64,000 nucleotides of DNA from Rhizobium sp. ASV20 (GTDB lineage: Bacteria > Pseudomonadota > Alphaproteobacteria > Rhizobiales > Rhizobiaceae), in NCBI RefSeq assembly GCF_016429015.1, contig NZ_JAELTU010000008.1, positions 1-64,000 of the forward strand, given 5' to 3'. The notes below the pieces were generated by a model. The model searched no databases and was not told where the DNA came from. It saw nothing but the letters and a program-made list of their open reading frames with translations. Below are positions 46,715 through 56,623 of this stretch, piece by piece. Position numbers and translations under genes: made by a program. Positions within the stretch are counted from its first letter, which is position 1; each line of letters opens with the position of its first letter.

Positions 46715-48001
46715 CTAGAGGCTCCAGACGGAATGTCCGCGCAGCAGGGGATTGTTGCGGTCGAGCGCCGCCTTGACGTCGACGACTACGCCGTTTTCCT
46801 TCAGCAGATTGAGAATATTCGCAGCGTCGGCGGCCAAATAGGATTTGTGCGGCACAGCAAGAACGACGGCGTCGAGCTTGCCGAAATCCTCAAGTGCTGC
46901 CAGGCGTATGCCATATTCCTCTTCAGCCTCGGCATGGTTTGCCATCGGGTCATGTACCAGCGGCTCCAGGCCGAACTGATGCAGCTCGCGGATGATATCG
47001 GGTACGCGGCTGTTACGCAGATCCGGCACGTTTTCCTTGAAGGTCAGGCCGAAAATGCCGATGCGGGCACCGTTGATCGGCCTCTTTGCCGCGACAAGCA
47101 TCTTGATGAGCTTCTGGGCGATGAAAGCGCCCATGCCGTCATTGATGCGGCGACCTGAGAGGATGACTTCCGGGTGGTATCCGAGTTCTTCGGCCTTGGC
47201 CGTCAGATAATAGGGATCGACGCCGATGCAGTGGCCGCCCACCAGGCCGGGGGTGAAGGGCAGGAAATTCCATTTCGTCCTTGCCGCCTTCAGCACGTCG
47301 GCGGTGCGGATATCCATCTTCTCGAAGATGATCGAAAGCTCGTTCATCAATGCGATGTTGACGTCGCGCTGGGTGTTTTCGATCACCTTGGCGGCCTCGG
47401 CAACCTTGATGCTCGGGGCGCGGTGGACGCCTGCCTCGACCACGGCGCCGTAGACGGCGGCGATCCTTTCCAGCGTTTCTTCGTCATCGCCGGCGACGAC
47501 CTTCACGATGCGCTCGAATGTGTGTTCCTTGTCGCCCGGATTGATGCGCTCCGGTGAGTAGCCGACATGGAAGTCCACGCCTTGCCGCAGGCCGGAAACC
47601 TCCGCCAGCACCGGGCCGCATACTTCTTCGGTCACGCCGGGATATACGGTCGATTCGTAGACGACGATCGAGCCTTCACGCAAAACCTTGCCGACCGTGC
47701 GCGAGGCGGAGATCATCGGCCTCAGATCGGGCTGTCGATTCTGGTCGATCGGCGTCGGTACGGCGACGATGAAGATATCCCGATCGCTGAGATCCTCGAT
47801 CTCGCTGCTGATGCGCAATCCGCTCGACTGCAACCGGTCGAGCGAAACCTCGCGGGTATCGTCCTCGCCAGCCTTCAGCGCGGCGACGCGCGAGGTCTTT
47901 ATGTCGAAACCGACCACATCATGAAATTTCTCGGCGAGCGCGATCGCGACGGGAAGGCCTACATAACCCAGGCCGATAACGGCAATTTTTTCGTTCAACA
48001 C
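46715..48001 (-). CDS. UDP-N-acetylhexosamine 6-dehydrogenase (TviB/WbpO type)
   Basis: A 428-residue nucleotide-sugar dehydrogenase: IAVIGLGYVGLPVAIALAEK, AVPTPID, VYESTVYPGVTEEVCGPVL, SPERINPGDK, the catalytic LVGGHCIGVDPYYLT (Cys and Lys region), GLTFKENVPDLRNSRV, and HKSY near the end. This set matches TviB/WbpO, which oxidise UDP-GlcNAc or UDP-GalNAc to the uronic acid, rather than UDP-glucose dehydrogenase. It supplies an acidic amino sugar to a surface polysaccharide. Confidence 0.88.
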   Translation of the reverse strand: MLNEKIAVIGLGYVGLPVAIALAEKFHDVVGFDIKTSRVAALKAGEDDTREVSLDRLQSSGLRISSEIEDLSDRDIFIVAVPTPIDQNRQPDLRPMISASRTVGKVLREGSIVVYESTVYPGVTEEVCGPVLAEVSGLRQGVDFHVGYSPERINPGDKEHTFERIVKVVAGDDEETLERIAAVYGAVVEAGVHRAPSIKVAEAAKVIENTQRDVNIALMNELSIIFEKMDIRTADVLKAARTKWNFLPFTPGLVGGHCIGVDPYYLTAKAEELGYHPEVILSGRRINDGMGAFIAQKLIKMLVAAKRPINGARIGIFGLTFKENVPDLRNSRVPDIIRELHQFGLEPLVHDPMANHAEAEEEYGIRLAALEDFGKLDAVVLAVPHKSYLAADAANILNLLKENGVVVDVKAALDRNNPLLRGHSVWSL

Positions 48002-48262
48002 AATTTACCTCGAACAATCCACCTGAATTAGCCCAAATCGGAAGTTCCTGTCAGCGGCAATATTTGCTTTCAGGAACATTTCAGGTGCCAGTCGCATGAA
48101 TGTGATGACCGACTCCCCGCTTTGCAACAGGCTCGAGGCCAAGGCATTGCGGCGTGCCGTCGCCGCGGTTTTCGGGAGGTGGATAGGATGCCTATCGAAA
48201 CTTTCTGCCGACGAACCTATTTATTGAGGTAGGACTTATCTTATCCGAAAGCGTGGTTCGCA

Positions 48263-48451
48263 ATGCGAAACAGCTATCTAAAACAGTTACGGACCCAGAG
48301 AGAGGCGCTTGAAGCCAAGCTCGAGCTGCATATAGCGCGCTATTGTTTTGGCGATGGAGAGGTGGACGACGGCACCGAGGCGGAGCTGCGGCAACGCATT
48401 GCGGAATTGTCCGACGAAATCACCGTGCTTGAAACCCAGTGGGGTGAATAG
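48263..48451 (+). CDS. Small coiled-coil hypothetical protein
   Basis: A 62-residue charged protein beginning MRNSYLKQLRTQREALEAKL and ending ELSDEITVLETQWGE, looking like a short helical hairpin. It has weak ribosome-site support. It overlaps the 3' part of the convergent ClpP-like gene by about 112 bases. The plus-strand protein has natural-looking composition, whereas the overlapping minus-strand tail is serine-rich, so I lean to this frame being real and the other one extended by loss of its stop. Confidence 0.45.
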   Translation: MRNSYLKQLRTQREALEAKLELHIARYCFGDGEVDDGTEAELRQRIAELSDEITVLETQWGE

Positions 48452-49497
48452 TCCGACGATCGCGGGACGCAGTCGCCACCTTGCTGCATCTGGATGGTAC
48501 TCGGTGCGATATCAGGTGCCAGAAAATCCTGCACGGGGTTCAGCTGCGAACTCCCAAAGGGTGGATTGGCAAAAACAGCCGCTAAATCCGTAGATGCGGG
48601 CGCCTGGCAGGCCGAAAATGGCTGGCCGGTTGCGCATGAGCCGGCCTTGATCAGGTCATCGGCGGAGGCCTTGTCAGTTTGCAGGCCGATCTTCACTGCC
48701 TCATCCGGTGCAATGAGCCGTATCGAAGTTGGAGCGGCACTCATCGCCATATCCAGTATCGACCGATCAACGCCCATTTCCTTGAAGTAAGCGAGGAATT
48801 TCGATCGTTGCGATTTTGACAGTTTCGTACTGTCGTGCTGTCCGACAAATTTGCGGCTGACTTCCTGGCGACTGACGAGGCGCTTCTTGCCGTTAACGAT
48901 CTGATACCTCATCCGGTAGATGATCCGCTCCTGATTATAGGTCGTTCTGACCTGATGGACTCCCACGATACTGAACGGGCTGACGACGCGCCTGACGCCA
49001 GCAGCCAGCACGAAAGGGCAGGCCGAAAAACATCTGCTACCTGCAGAATAGGCAATGCCTTTCGATCCGGCTCGCCAGCCGTCGGCGCAGAGCGGCTGGT
49101 TGTTTGGACAGGATTTTAGCCTGGTTCCAGCCACTGCCACTGACAGGCCGCGCTTCCGGATGATTTCACCCATTGCCATTGCGGCGTCTACATTTCCGCC
49201 GGGCGAGTTCACGATTATCGGCAGTTTCCTGTTGCCGACGCTGGCCAGAAGTTTGCGCAAGTCGGCGGGAGACCTCGCATCGATCATGCCTTCGGCCGCG
49301 ATCCAGTCCATGCAACCATCGGGTCGACAGTCGCCGGAGCTGGGGTCGGCATGAACGAGCATGAACTGCATCGGCGCGCCCGGCGCTTGCGCCGCCGCTG
49401 CTGCCGTTAATGCAAAGAGCCCCAGTCCCGCTGCGGCGCCGAGCCGACAGATACGAGCAATACGACGCGCAATATGCGAGAAAGCTATGAGAATCAT
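48340..49497 (-). CDS. Periplasmic ClpP-fold protein (COG3904 type)
   Basis: A 385-residue protein with a signal peptide ending near AAAAAQA/PGAP and a ClpP/SppA-like core: LPIIVNSPGGNVDAAMAMGEIIRKRG, YSAGSRCFSACPFVLAAGVRR, the probable Ser in FSACPF and His in VGVHQVR. Strong GGGAGG lies 8 bases before ATG 49497. Function unknown; secreted proteins of this group are common in rhizobia. The last ~40 residues overlap the opposite small gene and look degenerate, so the functional end may be earlier. Confidence 0.75.
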   Translation of the reverse strand: MILIAFSHIARRIARICRLGAAAGLGLFALTAAAAAQAPGAPMQFMLVHADPSSGDCRPDGCMDWIAAEGMIDARSPADLRKLLASVGNRKLPIIVNSPGGNVDAAMAMGEIIRKRGLSVAVAGTRLKSCPNNQPLCADGWRAGSKGIAYSAGSRCFSACPFVLAAGVRRVVSPFSIVGVHQVRTTYNQERIIYRMRYQIVNGKKRLVSRQEVSRKFVGQHDSTKLSKSQRSKFLAYFKEMGVDRSILDMAMSAAPTSIRLIAPDEAVKIGLQTDKASADDLIKAGSCATGQPFSACQAPASTDLAAVFANPPFGSSQLNPVQDFLAPDIAPSTIQMQQGGDCVPRSSDYSPHWVSSTVISSDNSAMRCRSSASVPSSTSPSPKQ

Positions 49498-49707
49498 GAA
49501 ACGATGCCTCCCAACACCGGTTCGATGGAGAGCCAGTAAAGCACAACCCGGTTAAGCAAGCGGATACAACCTTGGTCTGTAGCGCGCTTCCATCGTTCAG
49601 TTGACGTTCAGCTGCAGCGTTTTGTGAGGCCGAAGCGCAGGCATCTCGACAGGAGCGGTTGTTCGGCGCGATAAGGTTGGAGACGATCGAAGCGCGCGAG
49701 GACACCC

Positions 49708-50391
49708 ATGAAGCCGAGCCTGCCTACTTTATTGAGCATTAACGGCGGCTATGTCGATACAGCTGGCTTCCTGGCCCTGCATGGCCTGTTCACCGCCCAT
49801 GTCACAGGTAATTTCGTCACGCTCGGCGCTGCTCTGGCATTGGGGACTTCGGGGGCTGTCGCCAAGCTGCTGGCGTTGCCAATGTTCTGCGTCGTCGTCT
49901 TCCTTGCTCGTCTCGTGGGCGGCGATCTTACGCGGCGCAAGTTGCCGACACTGCAGATCATCCTGACGCTGAAATTGCTGTTGCTGATGCTGGCCGCGAT
50001 CCTGGCCTTGCGCTTCGGCCCGTTTGGCGACGGCGACGGCTGGCAGGCGATCCTGACCGGCATGACGCTCATCGCGGCCATGGCCATTCAGACGACCGCG
50101 CATCGCATCCATCTCGGCTCGACGCCGCCGACAACGATGATGACAGGCACGACGACGCAGATCATGATCGACATTGCCGATCTGCTCTACAGAGCCAAGC
50201 CCGAAGAGAAGGCGGCGATGAAAGTGCGGCTTGCCCGCATGGGAACCGCCGTCGGTGGCTTTGCGCTTGGCTGCGCCGCGGCAGCGGCGCTTTTCCTGCT
50301 CGTCGGCATGGCCTGTTTCCTCGTTCCGCCGGTTCTGGCGCTTGCTGGAATCCTCATGCATGCCGGCGATGCGGAGGCAAAGCCGGCTTAG
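49708..50391 (+). CDS. YoaK/DUF1275 family membrane protein
   Basis: A 227-residue protein with six hydrophobic segments and the family pattern NGGYVDTAGFLALHGLFTAHVTGNFVTLG plus NTVHRIHLG-like TTAHRIHLGSTPPTTMMTGTTTQ. It is an inner-membrane protein of unknown role; the family is widespread in rhizobia. Confidence 0.87.
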   Translation: MKPSLPTLLSINGGYVDTAGFLALHGLFTAHVTGNFVTLGAALALGTSGAVAKLLALPMFCVVVFLARLVGGDLTRRKLPTLQIILTLKLLLLMLAAILALRFGPFGDGDGWQAILTGMTLIAAMAIQTTAHRIHLGSTPPTTMMTGTTTQIMIDIADLLYRAKPEEKAAMKVRLARMGTAVGGFALGCAAAAALFLLVGMACFLVPPVLALAGILMHAGDAEAKPA

Positions 50392-50540
50392 CTTCCGCTC
50401 TCCGTCCATTCTTGACGATGCCAATCTTGCTCCTTTCTCCCGCCTTGCAAGTCGGCTACAGCTCTCTAAGTGTACGCGTCGGATCGAACGGGTCCGCCGC
50501 GCTTGAGGCGGCAAATCCTCGTCGTTATTAAGGGGTAGTC

Positions 50541-51524
50541 ATGGCAGGAGAAACGGTACTTGTGGTGGGTGGAGCCGGCTATATCGGTTCGCACACATGT
50601 CTGGATCTGGCGAACAAGGGGTTTCAGCCCGTCGTCTACGACAATTTCTCCAACGGCCATCGTGAGTTCGTCAAATGGGGACCGGCGGAGGAAGGCGACA
50701 TCCGCGATCGGGCGCGTCTCGACGAGGTGCTTGCCAAATACAAGCCTGCGGCCATCCTGCATTTCGCTGCGCTGATCGAGGTGGGCGAGTCGGTCAAGGA
50801 CCCCGTATCTTTCTATGAAAACAACGTCATCGGCACGCTGACCCTGCTTTCGGCCGCTCAGGCGGCCGGCGTGAAAGCCTTCGTCTTTTCCTCCACCTGT
50901 GCCACCTATGGTCTGCCGCAGAGCGTGCCGCTCGATGAGAGCCACCGGCAGGTGCCGATCAATCCCTACGGCCGCACGAAATACATCGTCGAGCAGGCAC
51001 TTGCCGACTACGACCAGTACAAGGATCTACGTTCCGTCGTGCTGCGCTATTTCAATGCTGCGGGCGCCGATTTCGAGGGCCGCATCGGCGAATGGCATAC
51101 GCCGGAAACCCATGCCATCCCGCTCGCCATCGAGGCCGCTCTCGGCCGTCGCCAGGGCTTCAAGGTGTTCGGCAGCGATTATGACACCCGCGACGGCACC
51201 TGCGTGCGCGACTACATCCATGTGCTCGATCTCGCCGACGCCCATGTCCGTGCTGTGGAATACCTGCTGCGCGGCGGCGAATCCGTTGCTCTCAATCTCG
51301 GCACCGGCACGGGAACGACGGTGAAGGAGCTGCTCGGAACGATCGAAACCGTGTCGAACCGGCCGTTTCCGGTCGAATATGTCGGCCGTCGCGAGGGCGA
51401 TTCCACGACGCTTGTCGCCAACAACGACAAGGCCCGGGACATTCTCGGCTGGTCGCCGCAATATGATCTGACCCGCATCATCGAATCCGCGTGGAACTGG
51501 CATGCCAAATCCAATCAGCACTGA
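50541..51524 (+). CDS. exoB: UDP-glucose 4-epimerase, rhizobial ExoB type
   Basis: A 327-residue extended SDR: LVVGGAGYIGSHTCLDLA, YDNFSNGHREFVKWGP, SSTCATYGLP, NPYGRTKYIVEQAL, LRYFNAAGADFEGRIGEWH and a C-terminal VEYVGRREGDSTTLVANN. ExoB makes UDP-galactose for exopolysaccharide and LPS in rhizobia and differs clearly from the GalE at 38.6 kb. AAGGGG precedes the ATG. The next gene overlaps its end by 23 bases, suggesting co-translation. Confidence 0.93.
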   Translation: MAGETVLVVGGAGYIGSHTCLDLANKGFQPVVYDNFSNGHREFVKWGPAEEGDIRDRARLDEVLAKYKPAAILHFAALIEVGESVKDPVSFYENNVIGTLTLLSAAQAAGVKAFVFSSTCATYGLPQSVPLDESHRQVPINPYGRTKYIVEQALADYDQYKDLRSVVLRYFNAAGADFEGRIGEWHTPETHAIPLAIEAALGRRQGFKVFGSDYDTRDGTCVRDYIHVLDLADAHVRAVEYLLRGGESVALNLGTGTGTTVKELLGTIETVSNRPFPVEYVGRREGDSTTLVANNDKARDILGWSPQYDLTRIIESAWNWHAKSNQH

Positions 51525-53058
51525 GCGCGCTTCCGGGGGCAAGCGTCCGAACGTCCTGCTGATCTCGGCCGACCAATGGCGGGGAGATTGCCTCTCCGCC
51601 GTCGGGCATGAATGCGTCCGGACGCCGAATGTCGATGCGCTGGCCAAGGAAGGCGTGCTTTTCCGTCGCCATTATGCCGGTGCAGCGCCCTGCTCGCCGG
51701 CACGGGCGACGCTCTATACCGGCCTCTATCAGATGAACCATCGCGTTTGCCGCAACGGTTCGCCGCTGGATGCCCGTTTCGACAACGTCGCGCTCGCGGC
51801 CCGTCGGGCCGGCTACGACCCGACGCTGTTCGGATATACGGATACCGCGCCGGACCCGCGCGGCCGCGATCCGCATGACCCGCATCTGACGACTTATGAA
51901 GGTGTTCTGCCCGGTTTTACCGCGCGGCAGCTATTGCCCGAACATGAAAAGCAGTGGCTTTCCTGGCTGCGCTCGCGCGGCCATGCCGATGCCGTCAGCC
52001 GCGATATCCATATTCCGGTCGGCGCTGCGCCGGGCGAGATTTCCAACAATGCGCCCGCCTATTCCAAGGATGAGACGCAGACGGCCTTCCTGGCGGGTGA
52101 ATTCATCCGCTGGCTCGGCGAGCAGGATGCGCCGTGGTTTGCGCATGTATCCTTTCTGAGGCCGCATCCGCCATTCTCGGTGCCGGAACCCTATAACCGT
52201 ATGTTCTCAGCTGCCGATGGCCCGGCCTTTGCGCGGGCAGCCGATCGCGAGACGGAGATGGCTGTGCATCCGTTGCTTGCCTTTGGCCTGCCGCAGATCG
52301 GCAAGGGCGGGTTCATGTATGGCGGCCAAGGTCCGATGGCAGACTGGACGGCACAGGATCTGTCGGCGATCCGCGCCGTCTATTATGGTATGATCGCCGA
52401 AGTCGACGCACAGCTGGGCCGGATCTGGCAGGCGCTGAAGGATGCCGGCGCCTGGGACAACACGGTAATCGTCTTCACCTCCGACCATGCCGAGATGATG
52501 GGCGATCACTGGATGCTCGGCAAAGGGGGATTTTATGACGGCAGCTACCATGTGCCGCTCGTCATTCGCGATCCCGGCCAGCCTGCCACGCATGGCCGGC
52601 ACGTGGACCGTTTCACCAGCGCTGCCGATGTCTTCCCGAGCCTGTGTGACCGGCTGGGGATCGCGCCGCAAAACCATGTCGATGGCGAAACCCTATTGCC
52701 TTTCCTCGACGGTTCCTCGCCGGATAACTGGCGCAAGGCGGCATTCTGGGAGTTTGATTTCCGCGATATCGCTGATGAGAGCTTTGAGCGGCATTTCGGA
52801 TTGAAATCCAATGCCTGCAACCTCTCCGTCATCCGCGACGAGAAGTTCAAATATGTCCATTTCGCCGGTCTTCCGCCGCTCTTGTTCGATCTGACGAAGG
52901 ATCCGATGGAACTTTCAAACGTCGTGGATGATGCGGCGTATGCGCCAATGCGGCTTGCCTACGCGGAAAAGCTGCTTTCCCTGCGGGCGGAACATCTGGA
53001 CCAGACCCTCGCCTATACCGAGTTGACGGAAAAGGGGCCGGTTTCACGCCGGCCCTGA
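51502..53058 (+). CDS. Phosphonate monoester hydrolase/arylsulfatase family enzyme
   Basis: A 518-residue alkaline-phosphatase-fold hydrolase. ISADQWRGD holds metal ligands, and CSPAR at residues 64-68 is the C-x-P-x-R motif in which Cys becomes formylglycine, the nucleophile. Others are HPPFSVP, FTSDHAEMMGDHWMLGKGG and KYVHFAGLPPLLFDL, the last strikingly like the R. leguminosarum phosphonate monoester hydrolase. It probably hydrolyses phosphonate monoesters and phosphodiesters or sulfate esters in the cytoplasm. Activity needs a formylglycine-generating enzyme encoded elsewhere. Confidence 0.85.
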   Translation: MPNPISTERASGGKRPNVLLISADQWRGDCLSAVGHECVRTPNVDALAKEGVLFRRHYAGAAPCSPARATLYTGLYQMNHRVCRNGSPLDARFDNVALAARRAGYDPTLFGYTDTAPDPRGRDPHDPHLTTYEGVLPGFTARQLLPEHEKQWLSWLRSRGHADAVSRDIHIPVGAAPGEISNNAPAYSKDETQTAFLAGEFIRWLGEQDAPWFAHVSFLRPHPPFSVPEPYNRMFSAADGPAFARAADRETEMAVHPLLAFGLPQIGKGGFMYGGQGPMADWTAQDLSAIRAVYYGMIAEVDAQLGRIWQALKDAGAWDNTVIVFTSDHAEMMGDHWMLGKGGFYDGSYHVPLVIRDPGQPATHGRHVDRFTSAADVFPSLCDRLGIAPQNHVDGETLLPFLDGSSPDNWRKAAFWEFDFRDIADESFERHFGLKSNACNLSVIRDEKFKYVHFAGLPPLLFDLTKDPMELSNVVDDAAYAPMRLAYAEKLLSLRAEHLDQTLAYTELTEKGPVSRRP

Positions 53059-53064
53059 TCGGTA

Positions 53065-53571
53065 TCAGCCAAGCGCGCCGAGATAATTCAGCTTGCCGAC
53101 CGGCAGGCCACGGCTGCGCAGGATGTCGTGTGCCGTGGTCACGTGGAAGAAGAAGTTCGGCAGCGCGAATTTTGCCAGATAATCCTCGCCCTTGAAGGTG
53201 ATCTTATTGCCTCCTGGCGAGATCGTTATCTCCCGCGTTTCGCTGCCTTCCATCGTGGCCGGTGTGATTGTTGCCAGGAAATCCTGCGTTTTCTTCAGGC
53301 GTTCGCGCAAATCGGCTACGGTCATTTCATTGTCTTCGAAACGCGGCGCATCGATGCCGGCGAGCCGGGAGATGGTGAGCTTCGCGGTATCGGAGGCGCG
53401 TTGGTATTGGCCGGAGAGCGGCAGCATGTCTTCGATGAGGCGTGCTGCGATGATCTCGCTCGCATCGATACCCTTTTCAGAAGCATAGGCTTCGATCTTG
53501 TCGAGATAGGCCGAAAGGTTTTGCAGGCCGCGTTGAAAGACGGGGACCGAGAAACTGTACATCGAGGGCAT
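53065..53571 (-). CDS. DUF1993 protein
   Basis: A 168-residue all-helical protein of the DUF1993 family: VPVFQRGLQNLSAYLDKIEAY, IEDMLPLSGQYQRASDTAK, GDYLAKFALPNFFFHVTTAHDILRSRG-like motif at the end. Length and layout match. It ends 6 bases from the convergent hydrolase gene. Function unknown; the fold is DinB-like. Confidence 0.85.
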   Translation of the reverse strand: MPSMYSFSVPVFQRGLQNLSAYLDKIEAYASEKGIDASEIIAARLIEDMLPLSGQYQRASDTAKLTISRLAGIDAPRFEDNEMTVADLRERLKKTQDFLATITPATMEGSETREITISPGGNKITFKGEDYLAKFALPNFFFHVTTAHDILRSRGLPVGKLNYLGALG

Positions 53572-53882
53572 GTCTTTTCTCCGTTACGGGCCGCCGTCGG
53601 CGGCCGGGATCAGTATTATCCTACCCCGTTCCCATGGCGATGGAATAACCGTTTCATCGGACAGGGTGCCGCTATGTAGGTGCGGGGGCCGACACTTGCA
53701 TCGGCTCTGACGCATGCCGCACGACAATGTGCAGCGGTTTTGTGGCATCGGCAGGCATAAAATCAGAAAATTGAGGCACAGGAAGCGAATCTGAAAGATC
53801 GCGATGCGGCTTGGCAGGGAATCGGCCTTCGCCGCGTTTGGCGCCGCCGCCCAAATTTGTATTGACCTTTGTCTTTAAAAAT

Positions 53883-53896
53883 GGAATGAATATTCC
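53883..53896. promoter_or_regulatory. IolR-type operator GGAA-N6-TTCC
   Basis: GGAATGAATATTCC, a palindrome matching the GGAA-N6-TTCC site reported for rhizobial IolR (RpiR-family inositol repressor). It lies 150 bases before the binding-protein ATG and just downstream of a TTGACC (53862-53867), so bound repressor would block the promoter. Confidence 0.65.
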
Positions 53897-54047
53897 GTAC
53901 TTGAAATTTTACGGTTTGTTTGTTCCGTTTTGTCGATGTGACCGGCATGGGAGTGCCGGTTGAATTGATTGAAAGGCCCCGCGGTCGAGACCGGGGGTTC
54001 CGGCATTCAGGAGGGGTGTGGCCGGGCACCGTATCTGGGAGGAAAAC

Positions 54048-54977
54048 ATGAAGAAATTCATTCTTGGTTCGGCAATGGCGTTGATGCTGTCGACTGCCGC
54101 TCATGCCGAGACGATCGGCGTGTCCATGGCACTGTTCGACGATAACTTCCTGACCGTTCTGCGCAACGGTATGCAGGACTATGCAAAGGGCCTGAACGGC
54201 GTGACGCTGCAGGTCGAAGACGCTCAGAACGACATCGCCAAGCAGCAGAGCCAGATCCAGAACTTCATCGCCAGCAAGGTCGACGCCATTATCGTCAACC
54301 CGGTCGATACCGATGCGACCGCTGCCATGTCCAAGCTGGCCGCCGAGGCGAAGATCCCGCTTGTCTACGTCAACCGCGAGCCGGCAAATGTCGACAGCCT
54401 TCCGGACAAACAGGCCTTTGTTGCCTCCAACGAGCAGGAATCCGGCACGCTGGAAGCCAAGGAAGTCTGCCGCCTTTTGGGTGGCAAGGGCAAGGTCGTC
54501 GTCATGATGGGCGAACTGTCCAACCAGGCTGCGCGCATGCGCACCAAGGACGTGCATGACGTCATCGCCACCGACGCCTGCAAGGGCCTCCAGATCGTTC
54601 AGGAGCAGACCGCTAACTGGCAGCGCACCCAGGGTGCCGACCTGATGACCAACTGGCTCTCCAGCGGTCTCGAATTCGATGCCGTCATCTCCAACAACGA
54701 CGAAATGGCGATTGGTGCCATCCAGGCGCTGAAGGCTGCAGGCAAGTCGATGGACAAGATCGTCGTTGCAGGCGTCGACGCGACGCAGGACGCGCTTGCC
54801 GCCATGCAGGCCGGCGACCTGAAGGTCACGGTGTTCCAGGACGCGGCCGGCCAGGGCAAGGGTGCCGTCGATGCGGCGCTGAAACTGGCCAAGGGCGATA
54901 AGATCGACAAGAAGGTTTACATTCCCTTCCAGCTCGTGACGCCGGCAAACGTCAAGGACTTCGTGAAGAAGAACTGA
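54048..54977 (+). CDS. Periplasmic sugar/inositol-binding protein
   Basis: A 309-residue type I periplasmic binding protein (RbsB class). A signal peptide ends near STAAHA/ETIG. Family blocks are NDIAKQQSQIQNFIASKVDAIIVNPVDTDA, PLVYVNREP, NDEMAIGAIQALKAAGK and VAGVDATQDALAAM. Together with the IolR-type site upstream and resemblance to rhizobial IbpA/IatA systems, inositol (or rhizopine) is the best guess for substrate. GGGAGG precedes the ATG at 54048. First gene of a three-gene importer operon. Confidence 0.87.
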   Translation: MKKFILGSAMALMLSTAAHAETIGVSMALFDDNFLTVLRNGMQDYAKGLNGVTLQVEDAQNDIAKQQSQIQNFIASKVDAIIVNPVDTDATAAMSKLAAEAKIPLVYVNREPANVDSLPDKQAFVASNEQESGTLEAKEVCRLLGGKGKVVVMMGELSNQAARMRTKDVHDVIATDACKGLQIVQEQTANWQRTQGADLMTNWLSSGLEFDAVISNNDEMAIGAIQALKAAGKSMDKIVVAGVDATQDALAAMQAGDLKVTVFQDAAGQGKGAVDAALKLAKGDKIDKKVYIPFQLVTPANVKDFVKKN

Positions 54978-55049
54978 TCGACTGACGATCGACGGATGCG
55001 GGCCTCAATGCCCGCATCCCCACAAATCCGATCTGCCCGGGAGGGAAAA

Positions 55050-56591
55050 ATGGTTGTGAGCCCATCCACCATGGCGGCGGTGCGCGCCAGCGGCGCCGTT
55101 CCCAATTCAGCCTTTCTGCTGAGCGCGGAGGGTATCCGCAAGGAATTCCCCGGCGTTTTGGCCCTGGACGACGTTTCCTTCAACCTGAAGCGCGGCACGG
55201 TGCATGCGCTGATGGGTGAAAACGGCGCGGGCAAGTCGACGCTGATGAAGATCCTTGCCGGCATCTATATTCCGGACCAGGGCGACGTACGTCTCAAGGG
55301 CGTCGAAATCCGGCTCAAGTCACCGCTCGATGCGCTGGAAAACGGCATCGCCATGATCCATCAGGAACTCAACCTGATGCCCTTCATGACGGTGGCGGAA
55401 AATATCTGGATCCGGCGCGAACCGAAGAACCGTTTCGGCTTCGTCGATCACGCAGCGATGCGGCGCAAGACCGAAGAACTCTTCGATCGCCTGAACATTT
55501 CCATCGACCCTGAAATCCAGGTGCGCGAGCTTTCGGTCGCAAGCCGCCAGATGGTCGAGATCGCCAAGGCGGTCTCCTATAATTCCGATGTACTAATCAT
55601 GGACGAGCCGACCTCGGCTCTGACCGAGCGCGAGGTGGAGCATCTGTTCCGGATCATCCGCGACCTGCGCTCCCAGGGGATCGGCATCGTCTACATCACC
55701 CACAAGATGAACGAGCTGTTCGAGATCGCCGACGAATTCTCGGTGTTCCGCGACGGCAAATATATCGGCACGCACGCCTCCACCGATGTGACGCGCGACG
55801 ACATCATCCACATGATGGTCGGCCGCGAGATCACGCAGATGTTCCCGAAGGAGGAGGTGCCGATCGGCGAGACCGTCCTCTCGGTCAAGGATCTCAGCCT
55901 CGACGGCGTGTTCTCGAATGTTTCCTTCGACGTCAGGGCCGGTGAAATTCTCGGCGTTGCCGGGCTGGTCGGCTCCGGGCGTTCCAATGTCGCCGAAACC
56001 ATCTTCGGTGTGACGCCGGCATCATCAGGTACCATCCAGCTATTCGGCAAGGCGGCGAAGATTTCCTCGCCGGCGGACGCCATCCGCCACCGGATGGCTT
56101 TCCTGACAGAAGACCGCAAGGATACGGGCTGTCTTCTCATTCTCAGCGTACTCGAGAACATGCAGGTCGCGGTGCTGCACGACAAGTTCGTGCGCGGCGG
56201 TTTCGTGCAGGAAGGGCCGATCGAGCAGGCCTGCGAGGATATGGCGAAAAAATTGCGCGTGAAGACGCCCAATCTCGACGAGCGGATCGAAAATCTCTCC
56301 GGTGGCAATCAGCAGAAGGCGCTGATCGGCCGGTGGATGCTGACCAACCCGCGCATCCTGATCCTCGACGAGCCGACGCGCGGCATCGATGTCGGCGCCA
56401 AGGCGGAAATTCATCGTCTCGTCACCGAAATGGCGCGCAACGGCGTTGCCGTCATCATGATCTCGTCGGAAATGCCCGAGGTGCTCGGGATGAGCGACCG
56501 CATCATGGTGATGCATGAAGGGCGAGTGACCGGATTCCTGGATCGCGCGGACGCAACTCAAGTGAAGGTGATGGAACTGGCCGCGCAGTGA
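55050..56591 (+). CDS. Sugar/inositol ABC importer ATPase (double domain)
   Basis: A 513-residue RbsA/MglA-type protein with two ATPase domains. The first has Walker [10 protein letters not shown], the signature as [14 protein letters not shown] and Walker [14 protein letters not shown]. The second has a degenerate Walker A (GLVGSGRSN) and the signature [14 protein letters not shown] with [11 protein letters not shown]. The ATG at 55050 has GAGGG upstream; the frame is open a little earlier. It lies between the binding protein and the permease. Confidence 0.9.
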   Translation: MVVSPSTMAAVRASGAVPNSAFLLSAEGIRKEFPGVLALDDVSFNLKRGTVHALMGENGAGKSTLMKILAGIYIPDQGDVRLKGVEIRLKSPLDALENGIAMIHQELNLMPFMTVAENIWIRREPKNRFGFVDHAAMRRKTEELFDRLNISIDPEIQVRELSVASRQMVEIAKAVSYNSDVLIMDEPTSALTEREVEHLFRIIRDLRSQGIGIVYITHKMNELFEIADEFSVFRDGKYIGTHASTDVTRDDIIHMMVGREITQMFPKEEVPIGETVLSVKDLSLDGVFSNVSFDVRAGEILGVAGLVGSGRSNVAETIFGVTPASSGTIQLFGKAAKISSPADAIRHRMAFLTEDRKDTGCLLILSVLENMQVAVLHDKFVRGGFVQEGPIEQACEDMAKKLRVKTPNLDERIENLSGGNQQKALIGRWMLTNPRILILDEPTRGIDVGAKAEIHRLVTEMARNGVAVIMISSEMPEVLGMSDRIMVMHEGRVTGFLDRADATQVKVMELAAQ

Positions 56592-56623
56592 CGCCGGCAA
56601 CCGTCGCAAGGGAGGATTGAACC

